The notes below the pieces were generated by a model. The model made no database searches, was not told the origin of the DNA, and was given only the letters and a program-made list of their open reading frames with translations. 64,000 bases of DNA from Triplophysa rosa (lineage: Eukaryota > Chordata > Actinopteri > Cypriniformes > Nemacheilidae). Shown piece by piece: positions 54,403 through 64,000 of this stretch; the first letter of the stretch is position 1; each line of letters opens with the position of its first letter. The stretch covers positions 6,423,731-6,487,730 of the forward strand of contig NC_079913.1 in NCBI RefSeq assembly GCF_024868665.1, written 5' to 3'. The translations under genes were made by a program, and so were the position numbers.

Positions 54403-57400
54403 CTGTTTGGTTTGACCGTGATGTTGTTTTTGCTGCTATCTGTGGAAATCTATTATTTAAAGAAGTGGTTTGGATTGGTTGCTGGGCTAAATGCCAGCTG
54501 GCCGGTATTGGAGTCTGACTGTTTGACTCCATCTTCACAACTGAAGAGCAACTTGTCTCGGACCCCTATCCATGCTTGGCAGCGTTCACGGGCCGGGCAG
54601 ATAGAAAGCTGCCAAATGCGTTTGAGGTGTGGGGTGATTTGCATAGAGACGCACACGTCGGGGCCTCTCAGCATAAATAGGGCACTGTGAGCCCACTCTG
54701 CTCTCCGCTAGTAAATCAACATAGATTTATACACAAGCACTCCTCTGAGCATATCCTGTGGGCCAGATTTGGGGGTTATAATCGCTCTTTCTGTCCTTTT
54801 TGTAGCTACATTTGCACACGTTGACTTGTTCTTATACAAATATCCCTATTCACAAACCAGAGAAAAATTATTTATTGTATACATTTCAAAGATGGTCCAA
54901 TTTAAAAGCCCAACTAAGCTGGCGCTGTTTCCTAAAACTTTTTTCTAGGCATGCAAACGTCTGCAGAACATTTCCCAGACTAAACATTTTGTCCATTTTT
55001 TATCACCAAATAGAAGCCAAGTGACTTTATAAATCAAATTGTTTTCAAACTATTTAATTTAATTTGGAACCCACGTTAGAAACCATCAGAATCAGTCAAC
55101 GAATAATGACCCACTTTAAACACATCTACGAAATCTTTAGATCAACCCAGGAGGAAACATCGCATCATTCTCTACATTCCAGTCAGCTGAGACAGAGCTT
55201 CACATGTGGTACTAATGGCTCATTTATTAACTGAGTCTTTACATAACAATCTCAGATCTCTATTTGGGTGCCACATTTGGAAACCCGCCAATTATTTCCA
55301 CTCAAGTCACCTGAGACCCCCTAGGGGTCTGGTTAACTGGTTTGTCATTGAGTCTCAGAGTTTGGTATGAAATATCACCCTGCTGGAAAAAAAAACATCA
55401 CAGAAATTCTAATGGCGTTAATGGTCATAATGGGAATTATATTGGTTTCAATATAAGTATTGGTTTCAATAGATACTGCAATGGTCTCTGTGGGTCTCTA
55501 ATTGTGATGTCTTATTGGAGGTTATTTGGTGGATGTGGACCAAAACACACTAGAATTTTTAATGCATTTAAAAGTTGATCGTTGTAACAGTTATTCTGCC
55601 AGTGACGTTGTCTTTCGGTCCGTTGTCTAGCAACGGCACTAGAGCCACTGACAAGGCCAAATTCTCCACAAGCAGAACAACCGCTAGGTGACACCAACAC
55701 CTAATGTACAACGAGCACGCAGTAGCCTACGAAATATATCAAACTGTTTGGAAACGGCTTTTTTGAACATTTAATTTGGCAATGTCACATCTTACATTAC
55801 TTAAAACAATTTTTAATCATAATACTACGCGCACAAAAGCTACGGTAAGAGTTGGCAAGTCACAGTGGCCAAACTTCAGGCAAATGCGCGCTGACAACTT
55901 TAGTCACATACAGCACAGAAAATGTTCCCTATATGGAAATGATCCCTAACGGCTAATGTTTAACACGTAACAGTTTTTCTTTAGGGGACTGTGGGGAACA
56001 GGACTGGTTGGAATGGTTTTATTATGAGAAAGATTGGTTCATTGGCTCACTTATTGCGCGCTACGCGACAAACGGTAACGTGAATGACAGGAAAGAGAGT
56101 AACTATATTGCCAACCTTGACCTGATTGACAAGGAACAGCTGAATGCGAGTACGCACACATCTGGAGACCCGCAGGGGTTTCACTACCCTCTCCATGTGC
56201 AGTATCTTACTGTGCGTCTTTACGCACTAGTTGGACAGTTAAAAACTGGTATTGCACAAGTTCGCATAGAGTTCCATTAAACACAGTTGGAATTTCATGT
56301 TTAAACAACAGTTGTGTTTTTAGTTAAAGGTGACCATATAACATTTTTATGTCATTAAATTCCAGTAAAATACGCACCGCGCACATGCATTCTAAAAGCG
56401 CATAGAAAGTTCTTATTAGTTCACACACTTTCTTAAATTTGTGTTTTACTCTCTTTTAATACCTCTCTTTAATTTAGTCTCTTTTAATCCCACCCATGCT
56501 GAAAACCATTATTCTTGTTTTAACATGTTATTGCTGCTATCACAAATATTCAAAATACATTATTTGCCCAGTGGTAATAACGATCAGCACAGTACAGAAT
56601 AAACATACTTACGCAAAAGCAAAAAGTGACGAGCCGATGTATTCCTGTAACTGTTAGAAAGTATTCACAACTGGTGTCATTTGCTCGAGTCCGGATGACA
56701 TAAAATTAACCAGCGCTCTTGGTAGTGGACGCGGTAGGTTTCAGTATCCAAATAACGCGCACCGATGGGTCAACATAGCGGAGACGCAGAAAGCGAGTGT
56801 GAATCCCAGCTGCGATGAGTAAACATGCAGTCTGTGGCCCCGCCAGTTAAAGACCCTGTGTGTTCACAGCGCTGAAATGACATTAGTGTTTCTCTTCTCT
56901 GATTGGCTCAGACGCGCACCCCCACCAGCTCCTGCACAAACTGACATTCTTCCTTCTCTCTCGCCTTCCTAGGGGTCCAAAGTAAATTGAACATCTCTCA
57001 CTGGTGCAGTATGGTACAAAATCCAACATGCTTATTATATTTTATAATTTTGTAAAGAGCATCACTGAAAATTTGAATGGATTCTTATGATAATAATAGG
57101 AATTGCTTTGGTTTTAAAGGAAGCTGCAGTAGTCTCTGTGGGTCTTTACTGGTAATATGTTGGTGGTATGTTCCCCCAGCGGGAACCAGTAGAGCACTAT
57201 ATCCAACTAGAAAACTAAAAGAATTTTCTAATAGTTTTATTGTAAATGGTCGATGGTTCATACGTTAGTAATGAAAACATTAGGATTTGTATTATTGTTT
57301 GAAAAAGATAATCGCCTGACACAATGCAACCTTACGCGTATTTTCTGTTTAAGTTAAGATTTCAATGTAAAAAGAAATGTGTTCTTCGATTAAATCCTCG

Positions 57401-57840
57401 CTGCATATCTGGAATGCATATCCTACTTGAAATGTTAATGCCCCACAGATTTATGTCAACGACACTGTCATGTCTAACGTATCCATCATCTGATTATTAC
57501 TGTGAATGTTTGCATAGAGACATTCACAGAACACAAACATCACGTCTCATAAAACCTTGACAGAACCTGCTCGGCAGCCCTCTGCTGCAGACAGACTGGG
57601 CCCCTGACCTAATTCACCGCCACATGCTTCTCTAACCCACATACACAAAAACAAAAGAAAGCCATTTCTACTAAGCATTTTAATCTCAAGGGTTTATCCA
57701 CCCTATTATTCACTTCAAGTCTGCACACGATACATACGTGCGTATACCTGCTATAACTCAAAATTTGTTGTCAGCTTATGCATTCTCATTTCCTCCTCTC
57801 TTTTTTTTCTCTCTCTCACCTCTTTCCACCTGCTCTTCAC
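54403..57840. other. Gene-poor flank with a CpG-richer patch
   Basis: No coding exon is supported. About 56.70-56.95 kb is CpG-richer than its surroundings and could be a promoter or enhancer. The rest is AT-rich without recognised repeats. Confidence 0.4.
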
Positions 57841-58104
57841 AGAGAAGGACCCCTAACAGCGCTTCAGGCCTTTATGGATCCCATAGACAACTGAAACACT
57901 AATCCTATTTACAGTGTGGCATAAAAGGTAAGACTATACACATGCTGGGAGAAACGGGAAGTTCAGATTAACTCGGCAGAGCGCACAGGGGTCAGACAAT
58001 CCCCAGCTGATGTTTTGTGCTTCCAACAGATGTTGGCAGGACATTGTCAAACTTAACAATGATGTCTTGCGTCACAACAATGATAGGGTAGATCCAATCT
58101 CAGG
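57841..58104 (+). ncRNA. Two linked exon-like segments, possible spliced non-coding RNA
   Basis: Segment A is 57841-57929. It follows a very long pyrimidine tract ending CTCTTCACAG and is followed by AAAAG|GTAAGA. Segment B is 58031-58104, after TTTGTGCTTCCAACAG and before TCAG|GTAAGAG. All four splice signals are strong and properly ordered on the + strand. All three frames of A close within 20 codons, and B also has stops. They may be 5' UTR exons of an unseen gene or a lncRNA running away from PRICKLE1. Chance remains possible. Confidence 0.3.
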
Positions 58105-58260
58105 TAAGAGTCTGCTTTAAAAACAAATCCTCTTATGGTCTCTAATCTGTTGCAGTCTTGGCTTCTTTAACCTTGTGGCTTCAAAGATTGAAGATTTTTT
58201 AAATTTTATCTTAAGGAAAGATGAGTTGCCTGTCCAAAACATTCTGCCATGATGCAATTG

Positions 58261-58599
58261 GTTGCCATAGCATTGCTAGAATTCTGTTGCTGAGGTATTC
58301 TAGGAGGTTACTTGGGTGTTGCTAAGGTGTCCTTATGGTTGCCATAACATTGCTGTGCCGTTGCTAAGGTGTCCTTATGGTTGCCATAACATTTCTGTGC
58401 CGTTGCTAAGGTGTTCTAGGAGGTTGCTAGTGCGTTGCTAAGGTGTCCTTATGGTTGCCATAGCATTGCTGTGCCATTGCAAAGGTGTTGCAGGAGGTTG
58501 CTAGTGCGTTGCTAAGGTGTCCTTATGGTTGCCATAGCATTGCTGTGCCATTGCAAAGGTGTTGCATGAGGTTGCTAGGGTGTTGCTGAGGTGTCCTTG
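58261..58599. repeat. Minisatellite, about 74-bp unit
   Basis: Five tandem units of 77, 42, 74, 74 and 72 bp, each starting GTTGCCATA and most ending AAGGTGTCCTTATG. Within units a shorter GTTGCTAAGGTGT motif recurs. The 42-bp unit looks like an internal deletion. Related GGTTGCTAAGGTGTTCTGGG sequence occurs again at 59692-59757, a known fish repeat type. Confidence 0.85.
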
Positions 58600-59887
58600 G
58601 TTGCTAAAAAAGCTCACCCCCAAAACACTTTCTTAATGTCAAGGTAATTCCTATAAAGCTTTTTGCAGTTTACATGGTTACAAAGCAGCTGTGCAGAAAA
58701 CACGTGAAACAAGCAGGCAATATAAATAGAGTAATAATAATAATTAATATTGAAAAATGAAAAGACTTTGGAAGATGTCAGTGTCTGTATTACATGAAAG
58801 GGATTTATCATTTATACTTTTATCCTCCACCCCATGAAAACCTCACATCTGATCACTTGCACAGCAAGGCAAACTTAAATACTTTGGGTTAGGTTGTCTA
58901 CCAGATGTATGCTCCACACTTGATGTTTAATCAATCTTGGTAAGATTCTGACCCCTGTCAAAGGTATCATGTAATCTATTCACATTCAGTTTGTCAGGAA
59001 TTTAGACACGGATCTATTCAAATAGCCATGACGTATCGTATAACACACACGTTATACTTCTGTGCGACAATACAAGGTAAAGCACTTCTCCACGCCGTTG
59101 CTGAATCGATAGTTTGAGCCTTGGGTTGTGACCCAGTAATCCATTTTATAGCATGTGAGAGGGTCAGCAGGTTCATGGACTTTTAAGATGACTCATGTGT
59201 TATGCAAAACAAAACCCAATAAATTCATTTTTCATCGCTGAAGTCGTTGCCGCGTATTCCACCCCTGGCAAGAATAAATGGCAAGAAGTCATTAATGTTT
59301 CATTAAGGGGGTGGGAGGGGGTGTTAATCCTTAAGATAGACCAGCACTAGTTAGGCACCCTGTCTTGTGTGTACCCCACGCACTTAAACTCTGCCCTTTG
59401 GCCAAAACAAAGAGCCTGTTGATGCGCAGAGGAGAGGTTCTCTTGTTACTGGAGGCTGGTTAAAAAATCCCCATACATGAGCTCTGAGTCAGCTAAATTG
59501 TCCGACTTTCGACATGCTATTGAATATGTGATGTTCTCTTTCTGTGTGTATTTCTTAAGGATGTGCATTCAGCAGTTCTAAAACTATGCTAAAATGTTGT
59601 TATGAAAATTTGAATGCTGTTTGCTCAATGTAATAACGTAATTCATTTGCTATGGGGTCTTTTGCACATGATCATTGGCACATTGCTTACACGGTTGCTG
59701 GGGTATTTTGGGTGGTTGCTAGAGCATTGCTAAGTGGTTGCTAAGGTGTTCTGGGATGTATTTACTTTCCAAAGAACCAGGTCTTTATTGCCATACTTAC
59801 AGTATACAATGCTTGCATTTTGTTCTTTTGGATTCTAGTCTGTAAAATGTTTGTTGCTCCTCAATATGAAAACCAAGTCACCGTTTA

Positions 59888-60196
59888 CCCAAAAATGAGA
59901 ATTATTTCATCGCTTGCTCAACCTCTTGTCATTTCACAGCTGTATGACTTTCTTTCTTCTGCAGAACACAAAAGAAGATATTTAGAAAAATACTGGGATC
60001 CTAGCAGTGGGGGTACCCATTTACTAGACACAAAACCAATGCAAGTGAATGGGTACCGCTGTTGTTGAGTTACTTACTTTCTTCAACATATCTTCTTTTG
60101 TGTTCTGCAGAAGAAAGAAAGTCATACTGCTTTGAAATGACAAGAGGGTGAGTAAATGATGACAGACTTTTTATTTTTGGGTGAACTGTCCGTAAA
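59888..60196. mobile_element. Long-armed palindromic GATAGTTCACCC-type element
   Basis: The left arm (about 59880-59990, with TATGACTTTCTTTCTTCTGC and AACACAAAAGAAGATAT) and the right arm (about 60085-60196, with ATATCTTCTTTTGTGTTCTG and GAAGAAAGAAAGTCATA) are near-complementary over about 110 bp. The ends ACCCAAAAATGA and TTTTGGGTGAAC correspond. The middle is unique. No coding capacity. Confidence 0.75.
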
Positions 60197-60199
60197 AGT

Positions 60200-62082
60200 T
60201 TGCTTATGATCGCAGCACAAACAGGACAGAAGTTTAAAAAATAAATGAGCTTTTTGTTATTTTCATCTATTGAAAATCTGCTTATTCCTGTTTACGTTAG
60301 TTTTGTTTCTTCTTTTCATCGCTACTGAGTTTACTTCCAATCTGGCTTAATTAGATTCCTGGTGGAGGATCCAGACTTACTCTTGAAACAGGTCAAGCAC
60401 ACTTAAGTACTTCGCTTGATCTGCCCATCACACAGAGTCAATCTGCTCCCTCCTATTCCCTATTAGCCAGACTTTAATTAGCCTTGTTCTCCGGACATAA
60501 ATGACAGAACGGAAGTTTCTTTGCGCTTACTAGAGTCAGCTGCTCTTTTGAGGTCAGGATCCAGATGATTTCTGGGGATTTAAAGTCAGCCACTAAGAAC
60601 CGAGCCAAGGATTTGAGACTTTCCTTCAATTACCTCAGATTATGTTTGTTGTACATGGGCATTGGAAGTTTTATATGACAGGACCAAAATTTTGTCTGAG
60701 ACAAAATAGAACCATTTGAAATTGATTCAATGAAGAGTTGAATTGAAAATAATGAATTCTTGCATTTGGCATGTCTCTTTTTTGTTTAATGCTACATGCT
60801 TTGAGTTGGTTTAAGCTTAAACAAAACCTGGTGATCCCGGCATGATTTAAAAATCATTTACGATTTATCTTGTATGCTTCAATGGAGGAATTGTTACCAT
60901 AATATCCCGTATTTACTTAAGGACCTAGAAAAATAGCGCGGAATCATGCCTAATAGTTCATTTAACATAATGACTTTTTGTAATGTTTAAAAAACCTAAA
61001 ACGTTTGTTTCAAATTAAATTTTCAATCTCAGATTTCCCATTTTCTGAACCCACTGTATTTCTTTGAAATTGCATCTTATTTATGCGAATATAGTGTGCA
61101 AGACCAGGCTTGAGAGTTTTGCTTCCTCTGTTTTTCTGGTTCCAGTTGAGTGGAACTGAACTGCTGTGGAGTTTTTCATATAACGAGCACAAATTGAGTT
61201 TTCATTTCTAGTGAACTCGAAGGCCAAGCGCTGCTGGAAATGTTTGTTTTAGAACCGTGGCTCCCTACGGTTGATGGTCACACGTCATTTCCGATAGTAC
61301 AGCGTTTGGCATGTTGATGAGTGGTTATACCCGTGTTCTTCAGGTGACCTTTTCCGTCATGTCGGAGCTTCAGCCTCTGGAGGTTAATGCTAGATCTCTT
61401 ATTAACATTATTGTCTTTCTTGACACTCTTTAAACCAATATTAACCCACTGGATTTCAGTTTAGTACTCATGAAACCAGCTAAACAAACAAACCTGGGGT
61501 GAGACTATCACTGATACTTGGAAGTCTTACCGGAACTTTGCGTGATCATTGATTGGAATGTAAAACAAATTGTGGGTGGTTGAGAACAGGACCAAGCAAA
61601 TATCTAAATGGTTTCCTGCTTGGCCTTGGGTGGTAGAATAGCCTGCTTGGATGGGGAGGGGGCAGGGAAGGGCTCATCTTCTGGTTGGTTGTTTACTGTG
61701 AAAAACTAAGAAACAAACTTGGTCTCTTGCAGAAATGACAGTTCTTCAGGAATTCAATGTGTTTGGTGTTTTGGATGAGCTTATGTGGTTCGTCGTGACA
61801 GACTGCCGCTTGCACAACATTCACTGTCGGATTTTGTCAAGGGCAGGGTCTAATTTTGTGGTTGGATACATAATTTACTATGCCACTTTGTTATTGCTTG
61901 TTAGAAAAACACAAAAATAGTCATAAACCATTGCTCTCAAATTTTCTTACATTTGAATCTCACCACAGCCACACAAAGTTGTATATGTACTCCATAAGAT
62001 GTAGGCTACTTATGTCTCTAACCATACAAGTTTTAAATCTACGATTTGGCACTTTGAATCTTTTCGTTTCTAGGAATAGCTG
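60200..62082. other. Gene-poor stretch
   Basis: No repeat with clear ends and no supported coding sequence. It would be the 3' UTR or downstream flank of the exon at 62083 if that exon is real. No convincing polyadenylation signal was picked. Confidence 0.35.
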
Positions 62083-62247
62083 CTAATCTGCAGCACGTGT
62101 GGGTTGATGTAGGGTTTGGAACATGAGCCTGAAGTCTTCAGGGAGTGAAAGCTGTTTGCCCATCTCAGCAGGGAGGAAGTGAAGGGCGTCACAGATCTCC
62201 AGGTTGTCCTGTGGAATGTCACAGTCGTATATAAGCCAAGGGCAAAG
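62083..62247 (-). CDS. Unrecognised terminal coding exon
   Basis: On the minus strand an acceptor (TCACTGACCACAG) at 62248 opens a 54-codon frame that ends in TAG at 62083-62085. The peptide begins LCPWLIYDCDIP, continues through NLEICDALHFLP and SLPEDFRLMFQ, and ends TRAAD. It is rich in Leu, Asp and Glu and low in the Cys/Ser/Ile noise seen in random fish frames, so it reads like genuine protein. I do not recognise the family. The rest of the gene would lie at higher coordinates, beyond this window or in the 62.3-63.9 kb stretch where I found no matching exon. Confidence 0.4.
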   Translation of the reverse strand, partial: LCPWLIYDCDIPQDNLEICDALHFLPAEMGKQLSLPEDFRLMFQTLHQPTRAAD

Positions 62248-62473
62248 CTGTGGTCAGTGAGTCAGGGATAGGATGGAGGGAATGGGAAATTAAAAGAGAG
62301 AACTGAGATTGTATCAGATTTGTTGAGATAGTCAGAAACACACTTTAGAATGTAGAATGTGTTTGTTTTTCGTGGCTTCTCTGAGATGTCTTCAAGAATA
62401 GAATCAGGACAATGTTACATGTTTTTTTATCCTTATTTGTGGTACTATAATGGTTCATTTTTCTACTTATTTA

Positions 62474-62935
62474 AGGGATAGTTCACTCAAAAATGAAAAT
62501 TCTGTCATGAATTACTCACTCTGTAGTTGTTTCAAACCTGGATAAATGTATTTGTTTGGTTGAACACAGAGAAAGATATGTAGACGAATTCTTGTAACCA
62601 AACAGTTCTTGGACCCTATTGACTACCATAGTAGGGAAATTACATTGGTAGTCAAAAGTGCCCCTGAGCTGTTTGCTTTCTTACATTCTTCATAATATCT
62701 TCTTTCGTGTTCAACGGAACACAAAAAAAAAAACTAAAGTCATTTTTTCTACTATGGTAGACAATGGGGTCCAAGAACTGTTATAAGGTTATAAAGCATT
62801 CTTACAAATATCATTCTCTTTATTTTTGAGTTTATCAGAACAAAGAAATTCATACAGACTTGGAACCACTCAAAGGTCAGTAAATGATTATAGAATTTTA
62901 ATTTTTATCCCTTTAATTTTTTAACTATCCCTTTA
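62474..62935 (+). mobile_element. GATAGTTCACTC-type cyprinid element, long copy
   Basis: Starts GGGATAGTTCACTCAAAAATG at about 62474 and runs through TTGTTTGGTTGAACACAGAG, ACAGTTCTTGGACCC and an inverted second half (GGGTCCAAGAACTGT at 62768-62782), ending near 62935 with AACTATCCCTTTAA. Same family as 31641-31915, in palindromic form. Confidence 0.75.
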
Positions 62936-63902
62936 ATGTCACTTTTAAGAAATGCTTTTTACAAATGCTTGTAAGACAAATGTGTTTATGGAACTCAACC
63001 AAAGATTTTACGGTATTTGACTGTGGAGATAAAGCGTACATCACCAACCAATACCGGTAAGAGCAGACAAATCTGCATTTTGCAATCAGTGTTTATTAAT
63101 GTTGCCTTCAACTTTAGCGGTACACGATGTACATACTGTAGGCAATACAACATAAGTGTTGTGTTTCAAACAATGAACACACTGGAGAGCATGTGAGAGG
63201 AATGAAGGGACATTATACTGTATGTCCCCTCTTTAGTAACATTTTGTAGTAACTCTCACTATACAAATCCATGTCAGATTTTATATTTTTCACTCCAACT
63301 GACACTTACACTAACGGGTGGACCATAGCTTTAAGATATTCTAAAAATAAAATAATTATGTATATTTAAGATGAATACAAAATAAATAAATAAAAACCAT
63401 TTAAACGGGTGTTTACTGTGGTATGTAGCGGTGTCGTTATCGCAAAATAATCATTCAAATAATATAAGCTGATCAAGCAAAGCAGCAGTCATAAGAAACC
63501 TCTGCAAGTAACTCAAAGTTAAAATGAAAGCTGCAACCAAAATCCAAAACAGATTTTGGGAGGATCGTACCCCCCTCCCCTGACGAACAGCTTCTCTCAT
63601 GTTTCTGAGATAAGTCAGCCTGTGTGACTGTGACCGACTCTAATAGGCTGAGGTGAAGATCAGGAGGAAGTCTAAAATCTCTCCATTCAGTCTCTCTGGG
63701 TTTGAGTTTCTGCCCCTCCGCCACCCTGTTCCCCTGATCCCTCACTGACCCGCCGGTCACAGGACAATTTTGGGGAGGGCTTTGCTCTCGGTGTGAAAGC
63801 TGGCAGCCGTGAAATTGGGAACCCTGAAACGCTGTCCTCCTGCTGTACCTGTGACCACCCGCAACCTAGATGTGAATCAAGCTCATTGACGTTCACTTGG
63901 TG
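62936..63902. other. Sequence before the terminal microsatellite
   Basis: No supported coding exon. The 63.55-63.87 kb part is GC-richer and repeat-free, but frames there lack splice context. Confidence 0.4.
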
Positions 63903-63905
63903 TTT

Positions 63906-64000
<95 letters not shown>
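63903..64000. repeat. (TTTC)n microsatellite reaching the window end
   Basis: About 24 uninterrupted TTTC tetranucleotides run from 63903 to the last base. The array continues beyond the window, so its true length is unknown. Confidence 0.97.

Overview
This is a vertebrate nuclear window. It comes almost certainly from a cyprinid-type teleost fish. The genes are intron-rich with GT/AG junctions, and about two thirds of the window is non-coding. The intergenic and intronic DNA is full of short DNA transposons (hAT-type with 8-bp target duplications, TTAA-flanked elements), tRNA-derived SINEs and the fish repeat families that begin GATAGTTCACCC or TGTGACCCTGG. There are no operons and no bacterial features.

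Gene order is GXYLT1 (-), YAF2 (-), ZCRB1 (-), PPHLN1 (+), PRICKLE1 (-). These five genes are also neighbours on human 12q12, though I recall the internal order only from general knowledge. I rebuilt full reading frames by joining exons with matching splice phases: GXYLT1 about 403 aa in 7 coding exons (1053-4602), YAF2 183 aa in 4 exons (6302-15844), ZCRB1 219 aa in 7 exons (16955-19129), PPHLN1 about 374 aa in 10 exons (19759-33942, start codon uncertain), PRICKLE1 847 aa in 7 coding exons (35252-41509). ZCRB1 and PPHLN1 are divergent and share a promoter interval. PPHLN1 and PRICKLE1 converge tail to tail.

The genes do not form one pathway. GXYLT1 xylosylates O-glucose on Notch EGF repeats, YAF2 is a variant Polycomb PRC1 subunit, ZCRB1 belongs to the minor (U11/U12) spliceosome, PPHLN1 belongs to the HUSH silencing complex, and PRICKLE1 is a planar-cell-polarity protein.

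Region by region: 1-4.7 kb GXYLT1; 4.7-5.4 kb spacer; 5.4-16 kb YAF2, with an 8.4-kb intron 2 holding a hAT element and a THAP-bearing transposon split by a foldback MITE; 16.7-19.4 kb ZCRB1; 19.4-34.2 kb PPHLN1; 34.6-45.3 kb PRICKLE1 including a candidate non-coding first exon; 45.4-64 kb a gene-poor flank with conserved-looking non-coding stretches, two linked exon-like segments on the + strand (57.8-58.1 kb), a minisatellite, an unrecognised terminal coding exon on the - strand (62.08-62.25 kb), and a TTTC microsatellite running off the end.

No wholly new system is evident. The items most worth checking are the nested THAP transposon, the unidentified exon at 62.1 kb, the candidate spliced RNA at 57.8-58.1 kb and the PPHLN1 start.
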